NCBI RefSeq assembly: GCF_014645615.1
Contig: NZ_BMMB01000005.1
Location: 310,001-374,000, forward strand
DNA length: 64,000 nucleotides
Reading direction: 5' to 3'
DNA from: Paenibacillus hunanensis
Lineage (GTDB): Bacteria > Bacillota > Bacilli > Paenibacillales > Paenibacillaceae
This document shows, piece after piece, positions 9,345 through 17,196 of the stretch. The position numbers and the translations under genes were made by a program. The notes beneath the pieces were generated by a model. That model made no database searches. It was not told the origin of the DNA and saw only the letters and a program-made list of their open reading frames with translations. Every line of letters begins with the position of its first letter. Positions within the stretch are counted from its first letter, which is position 1.

Positions 9345-9980
9345 TTACTTCGCTTCCGTTACAACGCTGATGCGCTCGCCTACATGAGCGGCTTTTTCCG
9401 CCTCGTCTACGATGGCGATGGCATAGTCTTCGTAGCTGGAATAGCTATTGCCCTCGCTATTGACAGTCAGCTTCTCACCTGCCAATGTGTAGGTGCCTGT
9501 GCGTGGGCCGCTTGGATCGAAGAAGGCACCTGGACTTACAAATGTCCAGCGGATACCTGAGGATTGCTTCAAGTCTTGCAGGTTTTGTCCCTGATTGGAC
9601 GCCGTTGGCTTGTACGCATCCGGGAAGTCTGGTGTGTCGACTAGACGTGTAGTGAGTGCATCGTCTACATACAAGCTACCTGCGCCACCCACGACGATCA
9701 GACGCGTGTTACCAGCTCCTTTTAAAATATCGATCAGATGACGACCAACCGTTACGTGCTGCTCCGCATGAGGTGTGCCAAATGCATTAACAAGCACGTC
9801 AAAGCCGCCAACATCCTCTGTTGTGAGTTCAGTTACTTCCTTTTCCATTACGTTCAGCTTGCTGTTTTGTACTTTGCTTGCATCACGCACGATTGCTGTT
9901 ACCTCGTGACCACGGTTCAATGCTTCCTCTGCGATCAACGAGCCTGCTTTCCCTGTTGCTCCGATAACTCCGATTTTCAT
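9345..9980 (-). CDS. NAD(P)-binding reductase, YwnB-like (NmrA/SDR fold)
   Basis: A 211-residue atypical short-chain dehydrogenase-fold protein. The N-terminal nucleotide-binding motif GATGKAGSLIAEEAL (residues 8-22) and FVSPGAFFDPSG near 150 match the YwnB group of NAD(P)H-binding proteins. It lacks the classical YxxxK catalytic pair, as this group does; the substrate is unknown. AAGGAGG lies nine bases upstream of the ATG. A strong promoter with a palindrome over the -10 box (10048-10083) suggests induction by a small-molecule- or redox-sensing repressor. It is a single gene followed by a terminator. Confidence 0.85.
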   Translation of the reverse strand: MKIGVIGATGKAGSLIAEEALNRGHEVTAIVRDASKVQNSKLNVMEKEVTELTTEDVGGFDVLVNAFGTPHAEQHVTVGRHLIDILKGAGNTRLIVVGGAGSLYVDDALTTRLVDTPDFPDAYKPTASNQGQNLQDLKQSSGIRWTFVSPGAFFDPSGPRTGTYTLAGEKLTVNSEGNSYSSYEDYAIAIVDEAEKAAHVGERISVVTEAK

Positions 9981-10047
9981 GTGTATATCCTCCTTGGATT
10001 GTAGGTTGATGTGTATAGGGTGAAGCTATTATGCCTATTCGCTTACA

Positions 10048-10083
10048 TGTAACAATTTTAGTTACAATTAAATTCAATGTCAA
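10048..10083 (-). promoter_or_regulatory. Promoter with operator palindrome over the -10 box
   Basis: On the reverse strand TTGACA (10078-10083), a 17-base spacer and TAAAAT (10055-10060) form a near-consensus sigma-A promoter for the YwnB-like gene. The -10 box is enclosed by a perfect inverted repeat TGTAAC-N7-GTTACA (10048-10066). A repressor bound there would block RNA polymerase. HxlR, MarR or Rrf2 type regulators are candidates, but the regulator is not identified. Confidence 0.75.
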
Positions 10084-10463
10084 CTTTTTCTCCAAATTAA
10101 TGATTGGCAGGCAATTAGAGGTGGTGGTTGTGAGTGTATGTACAGGCAGTTGCCGCCTATCGGCTTGTGGAAGCTGTGTCGTATAGAGTCTATTTTTAGA
10201 TACATACTTCCGATGCTAGAGAGCTGTGACGATAGATAGCTTTAAACATCACTTGATAGCACGATATTCGATGCGACTACACCTGTATGCTACAATACGT
10301 ACACAGCTCCTACATGGACAGTAAGCCTGCGTTTCCTCATTCACTATAAGGGTGAAATACATACAGGACACGTTGTTAGCTCTACAGGTATCATTGTACT
10401 GTCTGCTTCATCATGAAACCTTATTTTTCTATTTATCCCACATTCAAGCAAGGAGTGACCCTT

Positions 10464-11339
10464 ATGAAAAAGCTCGCATGGATCGGTACCGGACATATGG
10501 GATTGCCGATGGCGCGCAATCTGCTCAAAGCTGGTTATTCGGTGCAGGTATATAATCGCACAGCGGACAAAGCCACCCCTCTCCAGCAAGACGGTGCAGC
10601 TCTTGCATCGACACCTGGCGAGGCAGTAAGTGATGCAGATACCGTCTTTATTATGCTTACAAAAGGTGAAGCCGTGAAGGCGGTGCTGGAAGGTGAGCAA
10701 GGCATTTTGAAGCATATTCGCGAGGGCGCCAGCATTATTAATATGAGTACGATCAGCCCGGACGAGGCGCGAGCCTTTGCAGCGATGGCAGACGAAGTCG
10801 GCGCGGTCTATGTGGATGCGCCCGTATCGGGTACCGTAGCGCCTGCTGAGCAGGGTCAGCTGGTCATTCTGGCAGGCGGTTCAGCGGAGGCAGTAAAGCA
10901 AAGTCAGCCGTATTTTGACGTTCTGGGCAAGCATACGATCCATTTTGGTGAGGTTGGCGCTGGAAGCTCAGCCAAGCTATCGATTAATCTGATGCTCGGC
11001 GTGACGATGCAGGGGATCGCCGAAGCGCTCGTGATCGGTGAGCATGCTGGACTACAACGTGAGCAATTGCTGGAAATGATCGGCCAATCTGCGGTTGCCA
11101 CACCGATGCTCAATGCCAAGCAAAATATGCTGCTACAGGAGCAATTCCCGTCGGCATTTATGGTCAGTCTGCTGGCAAAGGATCTGGGATTGCTTGTGGA
11201 CGAAGCACGTAAAAACGATATCGATCTTCCACTATCTACGGCGGCAAGTCGCACCTTTGCCGATGCGGTAGAGCATGGAAAGGGCGAAATGGATATGGCA
11301 GCCATCTGGCTAGAGTTGCAGGAGCGGAATCGGAAATAG
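10464..11339 (+). CDS. 3-hydroxyisobutyrate dehydrogenase-family oxidoreductase
   Basis: A 291-residue NAD(P)-dependent beta-hydroxyacid dehydrogenase. The start at 10464 is chosen because AAGGAGTG lies upstream and the protein then opens directly with the Rossmann motif WIGTGHMGLPMARNLL (residues 5-20). The substrate-binding segment VDAPVSGTVAPAEQG and the catalytic-lysine helix (SSAKLSINLMLG) are present. Family members oxidise 3-hydroxyisobutyrate, tartronate semialdehyde, or reduce succinic semialdehyde; which applies cannot be told. In the substrate motif the second Gly usual in PVSGG is Thr. It is a single gene closed by a long terminator. Confidence 0.88.
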   Translation: MKKLAWIGTGHMGLPMARNLLKAGYSVQVYNRTADKATPLQQDGAALASTPGEAVSDADTVFIMLTKGEAVKAVLEGEQGILKHIREGASIINMSTISPDEARAFAAMADEVGAVYVDAPVSGTVAPAEQGQLVILAGGSAEAVKQSQPYFDVLGKHTIHFGEVGAGSSAKLSINLMLGVTMQGIAEALVIGEHAGLQREQLLEMIGQSAVATPMLNAKQNMLLQEQFPSAFMVSLLAKDLGLLVDEARKNDIDLPLSTAASRTFADAVEHGKGEMDMAAIWLELQERNRK

Positions 11340-11390
11340 ATACACTACGGCAGTACAATAGGCATTACAATAAGTACAGACAAGCATAGG

Positions 11391-11464
11391 AAAAACCGTC
11401 CAGTATGAAGAGCTACAGGTGAACGATACCTGCATCTGCTCAGCATATGGACGGTTTTTTGTTT
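11391..11464 (+). terminator. Long terminator with structured loop
   Basis: Outer arms AAAAACCGTCCAGTATG and CATATGGACGGTTTTTT enclose a second small stem CAGGT/ACCTG. The outer stem is A/T-ended on both sides, so it can end transcription from either side, including the reverse gene ending at 11609. Confidence 0.8.
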
Positions 11465-11608
11465 GCGTACGACATGTTCGTTTATATGCGTTACTTCTGC
11501 TACTTGTTGAAAAGTCCATCCAACAACACGTATATACGATATATTTTCACCTGTTTATAGTTACATTTATGAAGTATTAAAAACAGATAGAAAAGGGTAA
11601 ATAATGCT

Positions 11609-12157
11609 CTATTTCTGTTCCAATCCAAGTCGAATATAATCGATAATCGACTCTGCTACATGGAACTGGCTCTCATCGTTACGAATGACCATATCACATT
11701 GGGATAGCGCCGCAATCTCCTCGTCAAATGAAGCCATACGGAACTGCTGTTCCTCTATACTCACTTTGCGTTCAAATAGTCTATGTTCCAGCTGCTCGCG
11801 GCTGGCACTCACACCGATCAGTAGCGCTCGCTCACCCAGTAGCTCCTTAACCAGCCGTGCTCCCTTTGCCTCCATCACGCTGGAGCGTACCTGTCCATCC
11901 TGCCCGGCTTCCTCCAGCGAGCTGATGCTCGTTCCATACAGATTACCGCGATATTCGTTAATCTCCAGCATCCGTCCTTGACGGTTCATCAATTCCAGCT
12001 GCTCGCGTGTGGCAAAATGGTATTCTCGTCCGTCCTGCTCGCCTGCACGCGGTGCGCGTGATGTCCAGGTGACGATGCGTGGCAATCCAAGTCGCGCTTG
12101 AAGTGTACTTTTACCCGAGGCGCTTGGGCCTTGAAAAACAATGATTGAAAACGACAT
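11609..12157 (-). CDS. Guanylate-kinase-like protein
   Basis: A 182-residue P-loop protein of the guanylate kinase fold. The P-loop GPSASGKST is at residues 10-18, and TWTSRAPRAGEQDGREYHF and GNLYGT match the GMP-binding segments of guanylate kinase. It is shorter and more divergent than a normal housekeeping Gmk (about 205 residues), with little sequence between P-loop and first GMP motif. It is probably a paralogue rather than the essential enzyme, which normally sits beside rpoZ and coaBC in this phylum. GGAGGG lies upstream of the ATG. Stand-alone gene; substrate could be GMP or another nucleotide. Confidence 0.8.
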   Translation of the reverse strand: MSFSIIVFQGPSASGKSTLQARLGLPRIVTWTSRAPRAGEQDGREYHFATREQLELMNRQGRMLEINEYRGNLYGTSISSLEEAGQDGQVRSSVMEAKGARLVKELLGERALLIGVSASREQLEHRLFERKVSIEEQQFRMASFDEEIAALSQCDMVIRNDESQFHVAESIIDYIRLGLEQK

Positions 12158-12464
12158 AATATCCCTCCGGTGCTGTTCTGGTTGAAGCTTTCCTATACAG
12201 GTAATTCAATTTGAAATGGTCTGGCTATAATGCGCTGATAAGGTTGAACAGCTAATTCATTCCTGGCTAACTAGTTCATACATAACATGAACGACAATAA
12301 ACGATATGCTCGTATTATATGCTAAAAGCAGCTTCTGCTAAAGCGATAGGTATCCGATCCATCTGGCATAGCAGCGCATTATTCTCCCCTTTCAACAGCC
12401 TGATCTCCCCTTTACTTTTTGACCAAACTCCAATATTTTCGTAAACAAATTCCAAACCGAGGGG

Positions 12465-12493
12465 TTGCAATTTGGAAAATAGGGGCATATAAT
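12465..12493 (+). promoter_or_regulatory. Promoter of the leader-hisS unit
   Basis: TTGCAA (12465-12470), 17-base spacer, TATAAT (12488-12493). Transcription would start near 12500 and run through the leader peptide and attenuator before the synthetase gene. Confidence 0.8.
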
Positions 12494-12553
12494 CACTAAT
12501 AATTTCACAGGCATGCTGTGATGTGCCTGATACCATTTCGAGGAGGAGAAGCA

Positions 12554-12649
12554 ATGAATATCATCAATATGATTACTACACTTGATCTAACATGTGCCAG
12601 CTCCACTCGTTTTGTAACCGGAAAGCTGTATCATTTTCATAGGCGTTAG
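12554..12649 (+). CDS. Leader peptide of the histidyl-tRNA synthetase attenuator
   Basis: A 31-codon frame starting at ATG 12554 with GAGGAGGAGAA just upstream and ending at TAG 12647-12649. The peptide ends KLYHFHRR; the His codons are at 12632-12634 and 12638-12640, only three to five codons before the stop. The end of the frame overlaps the 5' arm of the first attenuator hairpin. It lies 54 bases after the promoter -10 box. A ribosome waiting for His-tRNA would stop just short of that hairpin. This is inferred from sequence; no homologue was searched. Confidence 0.75.
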   Translation: MNIINMITTLDLTCASSTRFVTGKLYHFHRR

Positions 12650-12750
12650 CCACTCTGTTTGATTAATTAACAGGGCGGCTAGCGCTTTTCGCGTTTGCCT
12701 CCCTGCGGGATATGAAACGCGCAGGACCAAGAGGTCTTGCGCGTTTTTTT
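12643..12750 (+). promoter_or_regulatory. Transcription attenuator with mutually exclusive hairpins
   Basis: Five segments can pair in a chain. A (12643-12659) pairs with B (12669-12685), 16 of 17 positions. B pairs with C (12691-12705), 13 of 15. C (12690-12696) pairs with D (12715-12721), seven of seven. D (12716-12728) pairs with E (12733-12745), 13 of 13 with one G-U, followed by a run of T: an intrinsic terminator. A:B leaves C free to trap D and prevents termination. A ribosome resting at the leader stop covers A, allows B:C, frees D and so allows termination. A ribosome stalled at the His codons leaves most of A free, giving read-through. Confidence 0.8.
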
Positions 12751-12803
12751 GTGTGGTACAGCTGAGCCGACACACCCTACTTATCCCAAAGGAGCGATTT
12801 TCT

Positions 12804-14126
12804 ATGCAAACTGTACAAATGCAAAATGTCAAAGGTACGTCGGATTACATCAGCGGCGAACAACGGTTACGCCGACAGATTCGCAATCTACTGGAGCAAC
12901 AATTTTACTGTTTTGGTTATGAAGAAGCGGAAACGTCTGCACTGAGCGAACTGGAATGGCTTACTTCCAAATACGGCGGTGGCGAAGAAATCACTAAAGA
13001 AATCTATCGTTTAAGCGATCAGCGCGGACGAGAGCTGGGCTTGCGTTATGACCTGACGATGCCACTGGCACGATTGCTAACTTTGAATCCTGGCCTACGT
13101 TTGCCCTACCGTCGTTTTGAAATGGGTAAAGTATTTCGTGATGGCCCCACCAAGCGCGGACGGCTACGCGAATTCTGGCAATGTGATGCTGATGTGGTCG
13201 GTGTTGCCGGGCCAGAAGCCGAGCTGGAGTTGTTTCAATTGGCTATACAATCCTTTGACAAACTGGATATTCCCGTGATCATCCGCTGGAATAATCGCAG
13301 TCTGCTAGCAGAAGTGCTGATGGCGCTTGAAGTACCCGAATCTCTGCTTTCCTCTGTTATGCTAACGCTGGACAAATTAGCGAAAATTTCCCGAGCCGAT
13401 GTTGCTGCCGAATTAAGCAGTAAAGGGTTGAATGCCTCAGCAACGAAACAATTAATGGAGCTGATCAACCGTGATCCACAACAATTGACGCTAAATGCCC
13501 TTGCGGCTACTTACACATTAGACGATCAGCCAGGGTATAGGGAAGCTCAAACGTTGCAGCAATTGCTTAACTCTTTAGAAATAGATAACGTCTGTGTATT
13601 CGACCTGTTTCTATCGCGTGGGTTGTCCTTTTATACCGGTACCGTATACGAAATTTTCGATGCTACCGGGCAATACACATCCAGTCTTGGCAGCGGCGGA
13701 CGATACGACGGTATGATTGGTAAACTATCCGATCGCTCGGAATTGGAACTGCCTGCGGTTGGGTTGTCATTCGGTTTGGAATCAGTGATGGAATTATACC
13801 GTCAGCAGACGCAAGCACAAGCCGTGTTACGCAATCCTATCGATATTGATGTAGCCGTCATACCCATTGGCAATACACTGGTCGAAGCTGTACGTACTAG
13901 CGGATTACTACGTAATGCTGGTATTACTACCATTACGGATACGAGTGGTCGTAAGCTCGGTAAACTGCTGAATAGCCTGTATACACGCGGTATTCGGTTT
14001 GTCATATTGATCGGCGAAGATGAAGTGCGCGCAGAAAAGGTGAAGCTACGTGACCTGGCAGAAGGAGTAGAGATCGCTGTACCAGTAGAGGAAGCCTTAT
14101 ATCGTCTCACGCAAATTTGTTTGTAA
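12804..14126 (+). CDS. hisS: Histidine--tRNA ligase, second (archaeal/eukaryote-like) type
   Basis: A 440-residue class II synthetase that charges tRNA-His. The start at 12804 follows AAAGGAG by nine bases. Visible parts: N-terminal NVKGTSDY, motif 2 at about 100-120 (VFRDGPTKRGRLREFWQCDAD), the histidine signature LSRGLSFYTGTVYE near 270, SLGSGGRYDGM, motif 3 region PAVGLSFGLESVME, and a C-terminal anticodon-binding domain from about 348 (IDVAVIPIG). That last domain separates it from HisZ. Motif 2 resembles archaeal and eukaryotic enzymes more than the usual bacterial HERP form. In the signature the common Asp (RGLDYY) is Ser. It may be a paralogue beside a housekeeping hisS elsewhere. Expression is probably controlled by the leader attenuator. 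Confidence 0.88.
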   Translation: MQTVQMQNVKGTSDYISGEQRLRRQIRNLLEQQFYCFGYEEAETSALSELEWLTSKYGGGEEITKEIYRLSDQRGRELGLRYDLTMPLARLLTLNPGLRLPYRRFEMGKVFRDGPTKRGRLREFWQCDADVVGVAGPEAELELFQLAIQSFDKLDIPVIIRWNNRSLLAEVLMALEVPESLLSSVMLTLDKLAKISRADVAAELSSKGLNASATKQLMELINRDPQQLTLNALAATYTLDDQPGYREAQTLQQLLNSLEIDNVCVFDLFLSRGLSFYTGTVYEIFDATGQYTSSLGSGGRYDGMIGKLSDRSELELPAVGLSFGLESVMELYRQQTQAQAVLRNPIDIDVAVIPIGNTLVEAVRTSGLLRNAGITTITDTSGRKLGKLLNSLYTRGIRFVILIGEDEVRAEKVKLRDLAEGVEIAVPVEEALYRLTQICL

Positions 14127-14162
14127 ATGATTTTCGATCCGTTTATGTACAAAGGAAAAAGA

Positions 14163-14198
14163 ATGGAGCGGATTATCATTCATCCGCTCCACTCTTTT
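14163..14198. terminator. Terminator between hisS and stalk-domain gene
   Basis: ATGGAGCGGAT / ATCCGCTCCA(C)T stem with a short loop and CTTTT after it. It lies between two convergent genes. Confidence 0.75.
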
Positions 14199-14226
14199 AT
14201 ACATACGACTCAATTTAAAATGCTAC

Positions 14227-15183
14227 TTAAAACATTTGATCTGCTGTATCAAGTACGTCTTGATCTGCTGACATATCCCTGACCGTAATTCTTGCTATAT
14301 GATTCGATCCATCACTAGAAAATTGAGACAGTGCTGTTGTTCGTCCTTCCGTCCATTCCGTTTGAAAGCGAAAAGGCTTGTATTGGATATCATTAGCCAG
14401 TTGCATCCATTGTTTTGGCGTCGACGGAGTTGTAAACGATTGGTCATTGGACGCTGCCCCGTATACTTTATTCAAACCATTTTTAACCTTTGTATAGATG
14501 TGCAGCACAGCCGCCGTTCCTTCCGCATTGGCTGCAAAATCCGACAAATGCATATTCATCGTTATTTGAACTAATTTATCGTTATAAAAAATTAAATACA
14601 CATCGCTTATGACGCCCTCGTTTTCTTCTCTATATTGCAGTGCAGTCATGCTATTTTCAGATATTTTTTTAATGAATGTGCCATGGTGATTAACGGATTT
14701 CATATAGTCTGATGGCGCACCCCATAAATTCTCCCATGGATTCAAAATCGGCTTTTCACCAATCCAGGCAGCAGAACGGAGGTTATCGACGCCATAAGCC
14801 TCTCCTGTCATCTTACTGAGTGATGTAAGCGAAATATAGGCAGTTCCGTTTATGATTTGCGGAGCTATTGATAAAGTTTGTGGCTTACCATTCACTTTTG
14901 CATGCTTACTGTTCATATTGAGCACGATAGAATGACCTTCATCATTGCTCATACTCCATGTATTAGATTGGATGCTTATCATGTAACCCAGTGCAGTAAA
15001 CACGCTTTTCATCGGGACAAGTATCGTTCCATTTTGAGCAAAAGAAGCAGAACTAGCATCGATCTGAACCAGATTCACATACAATCGATAAAGCGGAGCT
15101 GCTACGACACGATTTAGATAAAAACCATTACTGATAGATAAAGCTAAAATAAATACCAAGCTTGCCAGTACAAACTTCTTCAT
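14227..15183 (-). CDS. Secreted stalk-domain (copper amine oxidase N-terminal type) protein
   Basis: A 318-residue exported protein. Signal peptide at residues 1-28 (MKKFVLASLVFILALSISNG, ending VVAA). Residues about 30-145 carry the stalk/copper-amine-oxidase-N domain pattern: VNLVQIDA, then GTILVPMKSVFTALGY, INGTAYISLTSLSKMTG. This domain is a common cell-surface module in Paenibacillus and does not imply amine oxidase activity. The C-terminal half, including a LIFYNDKLVQITM segment, is not recognised. AAGGAG lies eight bases upstream of the ATG. It is a single gene that converges on hisS. Confidence 0.8.
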   Translation of the reverse strand: MKKFVLASLVFILALSISNGFYLNRVVAAPLYRLYVNLVQIDASSASFAQNGTILVPMKSVFTALGYMISIQSNTWSMSNDEGHSIVLNMNSKHAKVNGKPQTLSIAPQIINGTAYISLTSLSKMTGEAYGVDNLRSAAWIGEKPILNPWENLWGAPSDYMKSVNHHGTFIKKISENSMTALQYREENEGVISDVYLIFYNDKLVQITMNMHLSDFAANAEGTAAVLHIYTKVKNGLNKVYGAASNDQSFTTPSTPKQWMQLANDIQYKPFRFQTEWTEGRTTALSQFSSDGSNHIARITVRDMSADQDVLDTADQMF

Positions 15184-15521
15184 TCTATGTAACTCCTTTG
15201 GCTATGTAATATACAATAATTATACTACTGATTCCGATAATTCATTTCTGCAAACAACGAATAATTTATATGCTAAAAGCTTTCCTTTGCTGTTTTAAAA
15301 TCCTGCTATCTTCATGTATGTGTTCAGCTTCATTCGCTATTTACAACCATGCTATAATAGAGCAGGCATGAATGATCCCGATTGCTCATGCTATGTACTG
15401 GATCATCAACTGCCATATAACATGGACTTGGATACAGTCTTCGTTTTACGGATGATGTAGTGTTACCGATACTATAGATACGAATACGCGCAGCAACGAC
15501 TGGCGCTGGGAGGATACATTG
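15184..15521. other. Intergenic region, divergent promoters expected
   Basis: About 340 bases between two divergent genes. A TATAAT at about 15354 (in GCTATAATAGAG) is a plausible forward -10 box but no good -35 is seen. No riboswitch or repeat recognised. Confidence 0.4.
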
Positions 15522-15812
15522 ATGGAGATTACAGGCTACGAGGTGGAATGGATTCGCGATCCATTTGGTATTTTAACGGGAAAACGTTACGAATTCAGAT
15601 TGGATCTGGATGTAGATGCAGAGGATGATCTGTATACACCGAATGGTGTCTATATTCGCGCTGTATATCGCGTGGAAAACGAGCAAGGCAAGCTGGTTAC
15701 CTATGATCTGGTGGAAAAGGGAACTGATCGCCTGCTGGAGTTCGATCTGGAAGATGAGGAAGAAACTGAGCTTGCTGCTTTTTGTGAGCAACACTGGCAG
15801 GAAGCGGAGTAA
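15522..15812 (+). CDS. DUF6509 family protein
   Basis: A 96-residue acidic cytoplasmic protein. The opening MEITGYEVEWIRDPFGILTG and the acidic end (FDLEDEEETELAAFCEQHW) match the DUF6509 family of Bacilli, whose function is unknown. The ATG at 15522 is preceded by GGGAGGA at seven bases; the TTG at 15519 is too close. It is monocistronic, with a hairpin downstream. Confidence 0.85.
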   Translation: MEITGYEVEWIRDPFGILTGKRYEFRLDLDVDAEDDLYTPNGVYIRAVYRVENEQGKLVTYDLVEKGTDRLLEFDLEDEEETELAAFCEQHWQEAE

Positions 15813-15842
15813 TCATAAGGCGCATTATTGCGCGTAGAGTGA

Positions 15843-15870
15843 CGGCAGGCGATGATGATATTGCCTGCTG
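15843..15870 (+). terminator. Weak terminator hairpin after DUF6509 gene
   Basis: GGCAGGCGAT / ATTGCCTGC stem followed by TGTTTGCTTATT, a broken T run. Possibly a weak terminator. Confidence 0.5.
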
Positions 15871-16008
15871 TTTGCTTATTATCTAGCTGTTCGCTGTTCA
15901 ATAGGAACGAAGCAACAGATTGCTTGAGAACATTGTAAATAGAATATTCGCATATAGCCTATAATTCCAATATAACGTGCATAGGTACGAGGCTGGGAGG
16001 AATGGAAC

Positions 16009-16764
16009 ATGAAGATTACTTTACTCGGTGCGACTGGACGAACTGGACGATTGGTTTTGCAGTATGTACTGCGCGCTGGACATGATGTAACGGTGTTAGT
16101 ACGTTCGCCGGAGCGCTTGCAGGAGCAGCTGTACACGACTGCGATTCCTTCGCTGGATCAGCAGGGCAAGCCGCTGCGTGATGAGCTGGAACAGCTTCCA
16201 GCTTCATTTGCCGATCAGGTAGAGACGATTATTCCTGCTGTGGCTGGTTGGACATGTAGCCCACAAGCACGTCTGCATATCCTACATGGTGATACACGCG
16301 ACAGCAAACAGCTATTTGCCGCATTGCAGGATGCCGAGGCTGTGATTAGCGCGATTGGTACGGATAAATCGGATACGCTCACCGTTACGATGAAGGCGTT
16401 AATTCCGCTGATGCAACAACAAGACGTGAATCGGCTGATTACGATTGGTACGGCAGGTATTTTGCAAAGTCGCACGGCTACCGATAAGTACCGCTACGAA
16501 ACGTCCGAGTCGCGTCAGCGCAGTACCCGTGCTGCTGAGGAGCATCGTAAAGTATATGAATGGCTGACTGCATCCTCACTGCACTGGACGATTGTGTGTC
16601 CGACGTATTTGCCAGATGGGGATTATACGGGTGGCTACCGGATGGAACGTGATACGCTGCCAGAGGGTGGAACGAGCATTTCTACTGGTGATACAGCTTA
16701 TGTGGTGTACAGTCAATTGCAGGATGAGCGTTATGTAGGCTGTCGGATTGGGCTGGCGTATTGA
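16009..16764 (+). CDS. NAD(P)-binding oxidoreductase (NmrA/SDR-a type)
   Basis: A 251-residue Rossmann protein. The N-terminal [19 protein letters not shown] (residues 3-21) is the NAD(P)-binding GxxGxxG motif of atypical SDRs; [13 protein letters not shown] and VISAIGT mark the following strands, and [12 protein letters not shown] the substrate loop. The classical YxxxK pair is not obvious, so the enzyme may be a reductase of unknown substrate or a redox sensor like NmrA. A 35-residue insertion (about 45-85) separates the second and third strands compared with the YwnB-like paralogue at 9345. GGGAGG lies upstream of the ATG. The array of GCATTC units starts 34 bases after the stop. Confidence 0.82.
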   Translation: MKITLLGATGRTGRLVLQYVLRAGHDVTVLVRSPERLQEQLYTTAIPSLDQQGKPLRDELEQLPASFADQVETIIPAVAGWTCSPQARLHILHGDTRDSKQLFAALQDAEAVISAIGTDKSDTLTVTMKALIPLMQQQDVNRLITIGTAGILQSRTATDKYRYETSESRQRSTRAAEEHRKVYEWLTASSLHWTIVCPTYLPDGDYTGGYRMERDTLPEGGTSISTGDTAYVVYSQLQDERYVGCRIGLAY

Positions 16765-16798
16765 TCTATAGTCGCAGCCCCTCGCGCTCTGACTCTGC

Positions 16799-16900
16799 GC
16801 ATTCGCATTCGCATTCGCATTCGCATTCGCATTCGCATTCGCATTCGCATTCGCATTCGCATTCGCATTCGCATTCGCATTCGCATTCGCATTCGCATTC
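16799..16900. repeat. Tandem array: 17 perfect copies of GCATTC
   Basis: Seventeen perfect 6-bp units fill 16799-16900. The array lies between the stop of the NAD(P)-binding gene and a terminator hairpin, ahead of the convergent yesN gene. Long reading frames through it (Arg-Met, Cys-Glu or Ala-Asn repeats) are products of the array and not genes. Confidence 0.98.
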
Positions 16901-16933
16901 GCAAAAAATATAGAGCCTTTTCGAGCAATGTAC

Positions 16934-16980
16934 AACAAAAAAACTCATCCACTGCAATTCGCCATTGGATGAGTTTTTTG
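16934..16980. terminator. Bidirectional terminator
   Basis: AAAAAACTCATCCA and TGGATGAGTTTTTT form a long A/T-ended stem suitable for both converging transcription units. Confidence 0.8.
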
Positions 16981-17032
16981 TGTATCGATATATTATAAAT
17001 GAATGTAAATCGGACGGCATCTACCACTTCGG

Positions 17033-17066
17033 AAAAGAATAAGGGGACGGGCTCCCTTACTCAAAA
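17033..17066 (+). repeat. Half copy of the dispersed palindromic element
   Basis: ACCACTTCGGAAAAGAATAA followed by GGGGACGGGCTCC matches only the left arm of the element at 20411, with three or so changes. The right arm is missing, so this copy looks truncated and unable to fold. Confidence 0.75.
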
Positions 17067-17196
17067 GAAGTACGCTATATTGCATCATATAAATGGAGTA
17101 ATTCTAGTGAACATGTACCTCTTAAATTATCAACAGGCGTTCACTATAGATTTCGCATTCTCAGTTATGATAGCTTCTCCTTCTACCGCAGTACAT

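Noticed and set aside
10048..10066. TnrA/GlnR box
   Set aside because: The half sites are spaced to give 19 bases instead of the 17-base TGTNA-N7-TNACA.
12315..12554. Reverse 79-residue frame upstream of hisS
   Set aside because: It needs a TTG start without a ribosome binding site and lies opposite the promoter and leader of hisS.
12560..12803. T-box riboswitch for hisS
   Set aside because: The expected TGGN antiterminator bulge is not present (closest is CGGC in AGGGCGGC), while leader frame and hairpin chain explain the region better.
16576..17027. Reverse frames with Ala-Asn, Arg-Met and Cys-Glu repeats
   Set aside because: They are translations of the GCATTC array in three frames and have no start signals.
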